NCBI GenBank assembly: GCA_022510725.1
Contig: JAFLSW010000001.1
Span: 124,001 to 188,000, forward strand
Origin: Lachnospiraceae bacterium
GTDB taxonomy: Bacteria; Bacillota; Clostridia; Lachnospirales; Lachnospiraceae
Reading direction: 5' to 3'
Length of the DNA: 64,000 nucleotides
The notes beneath the pieces were generated by a model. That model was not told the origin of the DNA and searched no databases. It saw nothing but the letters and a program-made list of their open reading frames with translations. Positions within the stretch are counted from its first letter, which is position 1, and every line of letters starts with the position of its first letter. Below, piece by piece: positions 17,219 through 24,575 of this stretch. Both the position numbers and the translations under genes were made by a program.

Positions 17219-18253
17219 TCATTTCAATTTTTTAGATGAAATCCGTCTTGCATACTGATCCGGTTTTTCGTCTAGAATTTGGTCATTCAAATGCGTTATT
17301 TCTAATTTGTTTAGTTTATTTTTATCATCTTTTAATTTAGCACCCAAAAATATCCTCTTAAAATATGCCTTTCCCTGCCTGCTTTTTATATTATTATGCA
17401 TGGTGCGAAATTTATCTGCAAGATCATGATTAATATAAAGATTTCTTTTTGCCTTATTCAAAGACTTTTTTACAGAATATTGGTCCTGCCATGCCTGTAT
17501 CAATTCCACCACCGTCTCATTGTACTGTTTATAGCAGATTAGGGTGATTGTGTGTCCGATATTAAATGCTACCCTGATCAGCTTTACCCTGTCTGCAGGA
17601 ACATCCTGCTCTAATTTATTTATAAATTTATCAAAATCCTCATTCTTTGAAGAGATGGTATCCCCATACAAGAAGGTTGCCAATGTTCCGCAATTTCCGG
17701 TTGAAGTAATGCGTGCTTTTAATTTTGGAGAAATTTCTAGAATTTCCTCACCTATTTCTTGAAGGGTATCAGAAACTACATCAAATTCTGCATTAAGATC
17801 AAAATTTGGGCGGAGCTTTATGATAGATTTCCGTAGACCGAGGTCATTTGTGGAATCCGTATCCAAATAAAGCGATACGAGCAAACTTCCCGGCGCCACA
17901 TAATTTATTTCATTAAAATTATTTTGGCGCATAATTCCTGAAACAATTGGGTATGGTATGGTTTCTATATCTCCCAAATCATCCAGATCAGTATCTTCTC
18001 CAAATACCTGATGTTTCATATCAGATTTTTGCTTTCTTCCATGCTTCCAATTTAACTTTCCCCGGCCCTCTTTCCATTTCTCTTTTTTTCTATCTTTGCG
18101 GGCACGCTGTATAACGCTACACTCAGATGGTTCTTTATTGACATCATTAAGGTAAAAAACCGGTTTTTGAAGCTGTCTTTCCTTGAGTAAAGGGTCTTGT
18201 TTTGGTACCGGTCTTATTGTATCTTTAACGGGTTGTTTGGGCTTGTAGTCCAT
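17219..18253 (-). CDS. unknown protein with papain-like Cys/His pattern, possible toxin/effector
   Basis: A 344-residue protein I cannot assign to a named family. The first 85 residues are proline- and lysine-rich and disordered, with a VIQRARKDRK stretch like the linkers of exported or eCIS-type effectors. The rest has TGNCGTLATFLYGD (Cys188), FNIGHTITLICY (His234) and VVELIQAWQDQY (acidic/amide residue around 250-257). That is the order and spacing of a papain-like thiol peptidase, transglutaminase or deamidase fold. There is no signal peptide or membrane segment. AAAGGAT precedes the start. It stands alone on the minus strand in a mobile-gene island with no evident immunity gene. Function is inference. 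Confidence 0.5.
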   Translation of the reverse strand: MDYKPKQPVKDTIRPVPKQDPLLKERQLQKPVFYLNDVNKEPSECSVIQRARKDRKKEKWKEGRGKLNWKHGRKQKSDMKHQVFGEDTDLDDLGDIETIPYPIVSGIMRQNNFNEINYVAPGSLLVSLYLDTDSTNDLGLRKSIIKLRPNFDLNAEFDVVSDTLQEIGEEILEISPKLKARITSTGNCGTLATFLYGDTISSKNEDFDKFINKLEQDVPADRVKLIRVAFNIGHTITLICYKQYNETVVELIQAWQDQYSVKKSLNKAKRNLYINHDLADKFRTMHNNIKSRQGKAYFKRIFLGAKLKDDKNKLNKLEITHLNDQILDEKPDQYARRISSKKLK

Positions 18254-18541
18254 ATCTTTTCATCCTTTCTAAACCAGGCGCATCTTTTGTGCTCTTGATA
18301 TTGCCTTTTTGATCTTAGTATAGGAGAAAATGATAAACAAAATAATAAACAATGTGAATTTTGGTTTTTTGTGTATTATGCTATTTATTTAAAAAAAGCA
18401 AATTTCTATTCTAAAAAGAGCAAATATTATAGACGAATCCTTAAACTTATGTTATTCTTTTTCCGTAAGCTTCATTTTAAATTGTTATTGATTTTAAGAG
18501 GTGGAAAAGTGGAAGAATCTAAAGACGAATCTGTTTTTAGT

Positions 18542-18634
18542 AAGGATATTATTATAATAGAATTAGAACCTTGTGATACTAAGCCGGAAATACGGCTGTT
18601 AAAATACTTTCATTTGCTAAATGAAAGCGAATGA
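18542..18634 (+). pseudogene. second degenerate fragment of the TrmH-family gene
   Basis: The frame reads DIIIIELEPCDTKPEIRLLKYF. This parallels residues 11-31 of the intact neighbour (SIKELEPYTYRSEVKLFRYN) and stops soon after. It is far more diverged than the copy at 16.6 kb. The surrounding 500 bases between the cysteine-protease-like gene and the intact trmH-type gene hold nothing else recognisable. Confidence 0.5.
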
Positions 18635-18756
18635 TACATCTTTGTTTTGACGAATCTCTTACCTTATGGTATACTTTTGCGCCAAAATACTTTTCTTTTT
18701 TCTTATCATTAGAGGGAGACACCAGACCTTTTCCCCAATTGTCAGAGAAGTGAATT

Positions 18757-19572
18757 ATGCCAACGATCATTGAAGTGGAAGACTTATCCATAAAAGAATT
18801 AGAACCCTATACCTACAGATCGGAAGTGAAGCTCTTTCGGTACAATGAGCCGAAGCCGGGTATCTTTATTGCTGAAAGCCCCAAGGTCATCAGCCGGGCT
18901 TTGGATGCCGGATATGAGCCCATTTCTTTTTTGATGGAAAGAAAAATGATCTATGGAGGAGCACAGGAGGTTTTAGAGCGCTGCAAGAAAGTGCCCATTT
19001 ACACGGCGGATTCTCATATCCTGGCCCAAATAACAGGGTTTCAGCTGACTTTAGGAGCTCTCTGTGCCATGAAAAGGCGTCCCCTGCCTGATATGGAAAC
19101 GATCTGCGCAGGGAAGAAGCGCATTGCTGTACTGGAGGATATTGTAAATCCCACCAATATCGGAGCCATTTTTCGCTCTGCGGCAGCCTTGAATTTTGAT
19201 GCCGTGCTGCTAACGCCCAATTGTTGTGATCCTCTTTATCGCAGGTCTCTGCGTGTAAGTATGGGGACGGTCTTCCAGATCCCCTGGACCTTTCTGCCTA
19301 TCACGGATTCCGGTTACATAGACATGATAAAAAATATGGGCTTTTCCACTGCTGCCCTGGTTCTTCAATATGAATCCGAAAGGATTGATGATCCTCGCTT
19401 GATGGCGGAGGAAAGGCTTGCAGTCATGCTTGGAACGGAAGGCGAGGGCTTGAGATATTCCACAGTGAGAGCTTGTGACTATGCAGTAGAGATTCCCATG
19501 GCAGCAGGTGTGGATTCCCTCAATGTAGCAGCCGCCAGTGCCGTTGCTTTCTGGCAGTTGGGAAAGCGGTAA
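18757..19572 (+). CDS. TrmH/SpoU-family RNA 2'-O-methyltransferase
   Basis: A 271-residue protein with an N-terminal substrate-binding domain and a C-terminal SPOUT domain. The three SpoU motifs are present: LEDIVNPTNIGAIFRSAAAL (about 125-144), AVMLGTEGEGL and IPMAAGVDSLNVAAASAV. Members methylate ribose in tRNA or rRNA with S-adenosylmethionine; the exact target cannot be read from sequence. The gene is intact, while two 5' fragments of it lie 0.2 and 2.1 kb upstream. This suggests that insertions or duplications have repeatedly used its 5' end. Base composition changes from A+T-rich to more balanced at about this gene. Confidence 0.85.
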   Translation: MPTIIEVEDLSIKELEPYTYRSEVKLFRYNEPKPGIFIAESPKVISRALDAGYEPISFLMERKMIYGGAQEVLERCKKVPIYTADSHILAQITGFQLTLGALCAMKRRPLPDMETICAGKKRIAVLEDIVNPTNIGAIFRSAAALNFDAVLLTPNCCDPLYRRSLRVSMGTVFQIPWTFLPITDSGYIDMIKNMGFSTAALVLQYESERIDDPRLMAEERLAVMLGTEGEGLRYSTVRACDYAVEIPMAAGVDSLNVAAASAVAFWQLGKR

Positions 19573-19708
19573 GACTGTTTTTAATTTTTTATTTCTAAAA
19601 AAGCACCTTATGTCAACTCTCCCAAATGCGTTTTTTATTCTCCAAACCCCAGTAAAATAGCCGTTTTTGTATTTTTAAGAAAGAAAAAATCTGGAGATTT
19701 GTGCGACA

Positions 19709-19755
19709 TTTGTCGACGGCTTTTTGTTGAAACTTGTCACAAAAGGCTTTACAAT
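19709..19755 (+). promoter_or_regulatory. promoter copy B, drives a short RNA
   Basis: TTTGTCGACGGCTTTTTG is followed by -35 TTGAAA (19727-19732), 17 bases and -10 TACAAT (19750-19755). The first 24 bases are identical to copy A at 10803 and continue identically through AAAC. The likely start is near 19762. Confidence 0.75.
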
Positions 19756-19786
19756 GTGAATAGGAAAGGAGGGAGGACGACAGGCG

Positions 19787-19831
19787 ATGAAAAATGATTG
19801 CGCCGCACCAAGTTTTGTAATGCTGAAATAA
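19787..19831 (+). CDS. 14-residue peptide candidate
   Basis: ATG follows GGGAGGA by about ten bases. The product MKNDCAAPSFVMLK is too short for family assignment. It has one Cys and a hydrophobic end. It may be a leader peptide, a signalling peptide or chance. Its place in a transcript with its own promoter and terminator next to a regulator gene is the only support. Confidence 0.3.
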   Translation: MKNDCAAPSFVMLK

Positions 19832-19890
19832 AATTAAATTGCTTCTAAAAAACCCTAAAACAATTTTTGGTAACAAACATCTAACTCGAC

Positions 19891-19930
19891 AAAAAAGGGG
19901 CAGGCCGGAGTGGGCTGTGCCTCTTTTTTT
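19891..19930 (+). terminator. intrinsic terminator of the copy B transcript
   Basis: AAAAAAGGGGCAGGCC pairs with GGCTGTGCCTCTTTTTT around a GGAGTG loop, with one bulge, and ends in seven T. TGTCGA/TCGACA motifs lie directly outside both arms. Confidence 0.75.
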
Positions 19931-19976
19931 GTCGAAAAGTGAGTGTAAGCGCACTTTTTAATGAGTCATAACTAAA

Positions 19977-20005
19977 TTGACGCCCAAAAAGGTGAGCTAT
20001 AAAAT
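19977..20005 (+). promoter_or_regulatory. promoter of the XRE regulator
   Basis: -35 TTGACG (19977-19982), 17 bases, -10 TAAAAT (20000-20005). Transcription would start about 13 bases before the ATG, just including the AGGGGTG ribosome site. A Spo0A-type TGTCGAA box lies upstream at 19930-19936. Confidence 0.7.
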
Positions 20006-20024
20006 ATAATAGGGGTGAATTAAA

Positions 20025-20363
20025 ATGAACCAATCGATAAATGCGTTAGGAAACGCAGTGCGAACAACAAGAAAAGACAAACATTTATCACAGGAAGCTC
20101 TGGCTGAGAGGATCGGTGTCTGCAAAAGAACCATCATTGATATTGAGAATTTCTCGGGAAATCCCAAATTTGAAATATTGTGTCCTCTGGTAAGGGAACT
20201 GGATCTGCCGCTTTATCAGGTTTTTTATCCGGAATCCACACAAAATCCGGAGTTGAAAAACATGATCTTAAAAGAATTAAGCGGCTGTTCGGATTATGAA
20301 ATGAAAGTGATCCTGTCTGTGGTAAGGAGCCTGAAGCGGACTTTGCAAGATGAAAAGGAATGA
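20025..20363 (+). CDS. XRE-family transcriptional regulator
   Basis: A 112-residue protein. The N-terminal 65 residues are a Cro/C1 helix-turn-helix (GNAVRTTRKDKHLSQEALAE, then CKRTIIDIENF). The C-terminal part is a short helical region without a TPR or ligand domain (SDYEMKVILSVVRSLKRTL). Such proteins usually bind operator DNA as dimers. It is enclosed between promoter copies B and C, which makes it the natural candidate to bind their shared TTTGTCGAC block; that is inference. It could instead be a leftover regulator of the neighbouring mobile region. Confidence 0.85.
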   Translation: MNQSINALGNAVRTTRKDKHLSQEALAERIGVCKRTIIDIENFSGNPKFEILCPLVRELDLPLYQVFYPESTQNPELKNMILKELSGCSDYEMKVILSVVRSLKRTLQDEKE

Positions 20364-20373
20364 CATTTTTTGC

Positions 20374-20420
20374 TTTGTCGACGACTTTTTCTTGCATAAT
20401 AGTTGACAGTATTTTACAAT
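20374..20420 (+). promoter_or_regulatory. promoter copy C, drives a structured RNA
   Basis: TTTGTCGACGACTTTTTC, -35 TTGCAT (20392-20397), 17 bases, -10 TACAAT (20415-20420). It begins 11 bases after the XRE stop codon. It has the same architecture and length as copies A and B. Confidence 0.75.
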
Positions 20421-20426
20421 AGAATT

Positions 20427-20581
20427 GCTAGGAAGGTAGGGCAGGGATAAAACCCTGTCAAGTGCGGGAGAAAAGCCGAGGAAAATCCTGCGCGAGTGTA
20501 ACTGTTAACTCTAACGATAACTGAACAAATATCCGGACTAGTGCAAAAAAGCAAGCGGAGTGGTGTGGCTCCGCTTTTTTG
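20427..20581 (+). ncRNA. structured non-coding RNA, family not recognised
   Basis: About 155 nt between promoter copy C and an intrinsic terminator, with no reading frame that has a ribosome site. Visible helices are GGCAGGG with CCCTGTC (20440-20446/20453-20459) and GTGCGGG with CCTGCGC (20462-20468/20487-20493, with wobble pairs). A possible closing helix joins TTGCTAG near 20425 to CTAGTGCAA near 20538-20546. Internal loops are rich in GAAAA. It does not match cobalamin, c-di-GMP, SAM, glycine or 6S patterns as I know them. It may act in trans. Confidence 0.6.
20554..20581 (+). terminator. intrinsic terminator of the structured RNA
   Basis: AGCGGAG (20554-20560) pairs with CTCCGCT (20569-20575) around TGGTGTGG and is followed by a T run. 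Flanking GCAAAAAAGC and TTTTTTGC extend the helix. Confidence 0.85.
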
Positions 20582-20591
20582 CGTCTTTTAT

Positions 20592-20620
20592 TTGATATTT
20601 TGGGGGAATACGATTATAAT
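20592..20620 (+). promoter_or_regulatory. promoter of the polysaccharide gene set starting at 20.65 kb
   Basis: -35 TTGATA (20592-20597), 17 bases, -10 TATAAT (20615-20620). It lies directly after the RNA terminator and 33 bases before the first gene. Confidence 0.75.
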
Positions 20621-20652
20621 AAATATAGTTTACCAATATAAGGATGTGTATT

Positions 20653-22734
20653 ATGTCTAATCCGATTCGAAATACCATACTTCAGGCTCAATTAAATAAA
20701 TGCAATAAGCGTTATGAAAAACTGGTAGAAAGCCTTACAGATCCTTATTCCCATTTTATACGGGAAATGGAAGAAAAGGGGAATGCAGCAGGACAGGTCA
20801 GTGGTAAAAAAGCCTGGGAGTGGCTTCTCTCTGCGGAGAGCTTTGCTCGTGCGCTGGAGAGCGGAAAGCGCGATGCGATTCCCAATAAATGGTTTGCCCT
20901 TTGCTTAAGCGAAGGGGAATTTTTGTTGCCCTCTAAAAAGTGGCGCAAATTTTTAAAATCGGACTCCGATGCGGGAATGGCCTATGGCGATGAAGATATG
21001 AAGGATACCGGGAGCGGGGCACGATATGGTGCATGGTTCAAACCGGATTACAGCCCGGACACATTGTTATCCTTCTTTTATTTTGGCAGCCTGGTCTTTT
21101 TAAACGGCAGGCTGGTCAGACAGTCTCTGGCCGCATATGATCCTGTATTTTCCGGCAAAGAAGCAACACCGAAGCAGTGGATATATGATTTTATTTTATT
21201 TTTTACAACATTTTTAGAAAGCAATCACAAATCCATTCTTCATATTCCGGAGATTCTGTTTCATGGAAAAGGCGGGGAATGGGAGGCTGAAGATCCCATG
21301 AAGCCGGAAGTGGTAAATGAAGAGGCCTATTGGGGGTACGAACCGGATTATGACTGGTGTAAGATGGCAGCATTAAACCGTAAAGGCGACTTCGGATATA
21401 TCAAAAAGATAGAGCATTGCGGTCGTCTATATCATGTATCGGCCCAAAAACCCGAACCCAAGGGGAGAGTTTCCGTAATCATACCTTCTAAAGACAATGT
21501 GGATGTCTTATCTGTCTGCATAACAAGTATATACAAAGAAACAAGATATAAGCCGGGAGTCGAGGTGATCGTGGTAGACAACGGCAGCAACGGCGCAAAT
21601 CGTGTTAAAGTGGAAAGGCTGCGGGAAACATATAATTTTACTTATCTTTATGCGCCCATGGAGTTTAATTTCTCCAGGATGTGCAATTTGGGTGCATCCC
21701 GTGCCAGTGGCTCTTATCTGTTATTTTTAAATGATGATGTGGAAATCCTACAGCAGGATTGGCTGACGGTTCTGGCAGGACAGGCCAGAGTAAAAAATGT
21801 AGGTGCCGTAGGAGCAAAGCTGCTCTATCCCGATTCCGATCTGATCCAGCATGTAGGTGTGACCAACCTTCCTGTGGGACCGGCCCATAAGCTGTTAAAG
21901 GAGCATGACGGGGAAAGAGACTATTATTATGGTCGAAATGTGCTGCCTTATAATGTGATTGGTGTGACGGGCGCCTGTCTGATGGTAGCGAAGGAGAAAT
22001 TCCTGGAAGCAGGAGGATTTACCGAAGATATCCCGGTTTCTTATAATGATGTGGATCTTTGTTTTGCCCTGTTTGAAAAGGGATATCAAAATGTTGTCCG
22101 CAATGATGTGGTATTGTATCACCATGAGTCCATAAGCAGGGGCGATGACTATATTTCAGATGAAAAGTGGGACAGGCTTTTGACTGAAAAGGGTGTCCTT
22201 TATGAGAGACATCCCCTTTTAAAGGGAAAAGATCCTTATTACAATATTAACTTGGCCGGCTATAAGCATAAATATTTCTGTTCTTATCTGTATCCCTATG
22301 AAAAACGGGACAACTTTAGTGTGCCCCGGGTATATAAAGAGCAGATTGAGCCGGAATGGCATAATGAATGTCTGACCATTACCCTGGAGCATGTAAAAAC
22401 GGAGCGGAAGTTGGACATACTGGAAGAAGAGAATGCCTATTTGATAGAGGGGTGGGCATATGTGCTGAATATGGATAACAGCAGGTATGACAGAACCATG
22501 CTCTTGCAGGGAGAAGACGGTACGCTTTATGAGTTGGATATCTTTGACCGATACAGGCAGGATGTGGTGGATATCCTTCCTGAGCAGACCAATGTGGGCA
22601 TATCCGGATTTGTCTGCCGCATCCGCAAGGATGCACTGCCCTCGGGAAACTATAAAGTAGCATTGTTATACAAAGATCGGTGTTCCAGACAGCGGTTGTA
22701 TAGGGAGTGCCCGCAGGGATTGGTGGTAGAATGA
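20653..22734 (+). CDS. GT2-family glycosyltransferase, large multidomain
   Basis: A 693-residue cytoplasmic protein. Residues 1-260 form an N-terminal region resembling a degenerate GT2 fold (YGDEDMKD, PNKWFALCL). The active GT-A domain follows at about 270-510: VSVIIPSKDNVDVLSVCITS, VEVIVVDNGSNG, LLFLNDDVE as the metal-binding DxD-like motif, GAKLLYPD and YNDVDLCFAL. The last 110 residues form a separate beta-rich domain. The layout is that of rhamnan/O-antigen GT2 proteins. Start 20653 is chosen over 20644 because AAGGATG is correctly spaced. The acceptor and sugar are unknown. Confidence 0.82.
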   Translation: MSNPIRNTILQAQLNKCNKRYEKLVESLTDPYSHFIREMEEKGNAAGQVSGKKAWEWLLSAESFARALESGKRDAIPNKWFALCLSEGEFLLPSKKWRKFLKSDSDAGMAYGDEDMKDTGSGARYGAWFKPDYSPDTLLSFFYFGSLVFLNGRLVRQSLAAYDPVFSGKEATPKQWIYDFILFFTTFLESNHKSILHIPEILFHGKGGEWEAEDPMKPEVVNEEAYWGYEPDYDWCKMAALNRKGDFGYIKKIEHCGRLYHVSAQKPEPKGRVSVIIPSKDNVDVLSVCITSIYKETRYKPGVEVIVVDNGSNGANRVKVERLRETYNFTYLYAPMEFNFSRMCNLGASRASGSYLLFLNDDVEILQQDWLTVLAGQARVKNVGAVGAKLLYPDSDLIQHVGVTNLPVGPAHKLLKEHDGERDYYYGRNVLPYNVIGVTGACLMVAKEKFLEAGGFTEDIPVSYNDVDLCFALFEKGYQNVVRNDVVLYHHESISRGDDYISDEKWDRLLTEKGVLYERHPLLKGKDPYYNINLAGYKHKYFCSYLYPYEKRDNFSVPRVYKEQIEPEWHNECLTITLEHVKTERKLDILEEENAYLIEGWAYVLNMDNSRYDRTMLLQGEDGTLYELDIFDRYRQDVVDILPEQTNVGISGFVCRIRKDALPSGNYKVALLYKDRCSRQRLYRECPQGLVVE

Positions 22735-23705
22735 TAAAAGTATTGTTTTCTTTGATCATATTATGTCTTCTGCCCGTTCCCGGCATGTTGTTGTTGCGGG
22801 CTATGCGCAGGCACTTCGCATTTTCCATGGGATATATCTGCAGTATGCTGATCAATCTCCTGGTATTTTGTCTGTGTGTCAGAAGGCTGGCGGAGAGATA
22901 TGATGCACCCGGCATGCTGCCTGTTAAGGCGGTGTTTGGCGTTTTGCTCTTAGAGTGCTTCCTGCTTGTTTATGTGTGGATATATCGTTCCTATCAATCC
23001 CGAAAACTAATGGGCATCATGCAGTTTTTTCGGTTAAAGAACAGCAGGATATCCGTATCTGTTTTTGACGGGCTGGCAATCTTAGTGTGGATGGCGGGAG
23101 CCTTTTCTTATATCTGTTATGTGCCGGAGGACGCATTGACTATGATGGCGGATGTGAACCGGGTGGATCTTTTCGGTATTATCAATGGCGATCCGGGCGT
23201 CATGCTGGCATATTATCTGAAAGCGCTTATCGGCATATCCCAGGCGGATGCAGTCTGCCTGGCCACTCCTTTGAGTTTTTATTTTGCATTTGTGATCTTA
23301 ATGAAAGAAATGGCGGATACTTTGTTTGAGGATCGGCCTTCTTTGGCTTCCAGGGGATTCTTTGCTCTGGCGGCAGTGACTTTGCTTGGAGATTGTCTTT
23401 ATACACAGTCCCATATGGTTCTTCATGGCTTAAATCATCCTGAAAATGTGATAACCGTAGTATGTGTGCCTCTGGCTTTTATCTGCGGTCTTCGTCTGTA
23501 CGGAGCCTGGGATAGGTTTCTGGAAAATGAGAAAGGGGCGTATCGCAGTCTGCCTTACTACATGGCGGCCTTGTTATTATGTATTGTCTGTTCCCATATT
23601 CTGTACCTTCGCGCATTTTCCCTCATTGGATCAACCATGATCCTGTTTGTTTTGTTGTTCTTGGGAAGGAGGTATTTGTCATGGACGCAGTCTGGCAAGT
23701 CATAA
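22731..23705 (+). CDS. DUF6077-like polytopic membrane protein
   Basis: A 324-residue protein with about nine hydrophobic segments, an N-terminal one starting at residue 1, and a long extracytoplasmic loop (VPEDALTMMADVNRVDLFG). The pattern resembles DUF6077, a GT-C-like family common in clostridial polysaccharide loci. Its start overlaps the upstream stop (ATGA). The gene downstream begins inside its last codons, and the two products may be halves of one family-length protein. A transferase or polymerase role is possible but not shown. Confidence 0.6.
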   Translation: MIKVLFSLIILCLLPVPGMLLLRAMRRHFAFSMGYICSMLINLLVFCLCVRRLAERYDAPGMLPVKAVFGVLLLECFLLVYVWIYRSYQSRKLMGIMQFFRLKNSRISVSVFDGLAILVWMAGAFSYICYVPEDALTMMADVNRVDLFGIINGDPGVMLAYYLKALIGISQADAVCLATPLSFYFAFVILMKEMADTLFEDRPSLASRGFFALAAVTLLGDCLYTQSHMVLHGLNHPENVITVVCVPLAFICGLRLYGAWDRFLENEKGAYRSLPYYMAALLLCIVCSHILYLRAFSLIGSTMILFVLLFLGRRYLSWTQSGKS

Positions 23706-24466
23706 AAACGGCAAAGGCTATGATCTTTTCCCAGGGACAGTTATTAGGATTGTTTCTGATCGCCTTGATCTTTTTGTTTCTTTCGGAAAAAAGGAAAAAT
23801 AAAGCGTTGTTTGTGTATTGTCTGTTGGCTTTGATCTTTATAGGAAATCCCTTTGTTGCCAACGATCTGATCGATTTCTATTTTCCTGCCGGAGAATATT
23901 GGTATGCATTTTTGCTGCTTCCCATCGGTGCGATCTGCGCATACTGTTTTGTCGAGGCCGTGAACATGCAGAAAAAAGACAGAAAATGGCTGGTTTTTAT
24001 TGCGCTTGTATTTATCTGCTATTTGGCGGGGATCGGACTGGGAAACAGGGAAAACCTGCAGAAAAATACGACCCGTGCTTATGTGGATGAAGAGTATCTG
24101 AATCTTTTTCTCAAAATGGATGTGGAAGGAGAGCCTATCATTCTGCTGGCAAATGATGAGATCTTAGAAAGCGCCAGGGCATACAGCACGGTGATCTTAA
24201 TGCCCTATGAGGTTACCCTGGTCAATCAGTCAAGAGAGGTTACAGTCCAGTTTTACGGAGATGATCTGATGTTGCTGCATGCACAGATGCAGGACCCTCT
24301 TAATTGTCTTGGCAATATAACCAAAACCTCCAGAAGATATCAGTGCAATTATCTCATCCTGCCCATAGAAGCAGATGAAAGATGGGAAATGGAAAACGGC
24401 GGTTATCGTGTCCTTTATGAAACGGAAGACTGGGTGCTGTATCATGATGAAACAAGAGGAAAGTGA
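23681..24466 (+). CDS. membrane protein, C-terminal partner of the DUF6077-like gene
   Basis: A 261-residue protein with four hydrophobic segments in the first 130 residues and a soluble C-terminal domain of about 110 residues (ILLANDEILESARAYSTVIL, LHAQMQDPLNCLGNI). AAGGAGG seven bases before the ATG supports the start, and the coding region overlaps the preceding gene by 25 bases. DUF6077 proteins are longer than either product alone, so the pair may be one gene split by a frameshift or a natural two-subunit version. Confidence 0.55.
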   Translation: MDAVWQVIKTAKAMIFSQGQLLGLFLIALIFLFLSEKRKNKALFVYCLLALIFIGNPFVANDLIDFYFPAGEYWYAFLLLPIGAICAYCFVEAVNMQKKDRKWLVFIALVFICYLAGIGLGNRENLQKNTTRAYVDEEYLNLFLKMDVEGEPIILLANDEILESARAYSTVILMPYEVTLVNQSREVTVQFYGDDLMLLHAQMQDPLNCLGNITKTSRRYQCNYLILPIEADERWEMENGGYRVLYETEDWVLYHDETRGK

Positions 24467-24575
24467 GTAACAATACAGGCTCTATAACAGTAACTTTGCA
24501 AAATGAAGAATAATGTGTATTTTTTTACGGGAAATCTGCAGATACTAATCTTACAAAAGCAATATGGAGAAAACA

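Larger units (their letters stand above)
19762..19930 (+). ncRNA. candidate small RNA or leader peptide transcript
   Basis: The unit begins after a clear promoter and ends at an intrinsic terminator, giving about 170 nt. It lies upstream of, and separate from, the XRE gene, which has its own promoter. It contains a 14-codon frame. No longer protein is encoded on this strand. Whether the product is an RNA or a peptide cannot be decided from sequence. Confidence 0.5.

Noticed and set aside
19613-19954. 113-codon minus-strand frame over the XRE upstream region
   Set aside because: It runs through a promoter, a terminator hairpin and the short transcript on the other strand; the product is low-complexity and unlike any protein.
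20427-20581. Cobalamin or c-di-GMP riboswitch
   Set aside because: The conserved core sequences of those classes are absent. The element also ends in its own terminator, followed by a separate promoter for the next gene, so it does not look like a simple riboswitch leader.
22379-22915. 178-codon minus-strand frame rich in Pro, His and Cys
   Set aside because: It lies opposite the end of a GT2 gene and the start of a membrane-protein gene; composition and lack of motifs mark it as a shadow.
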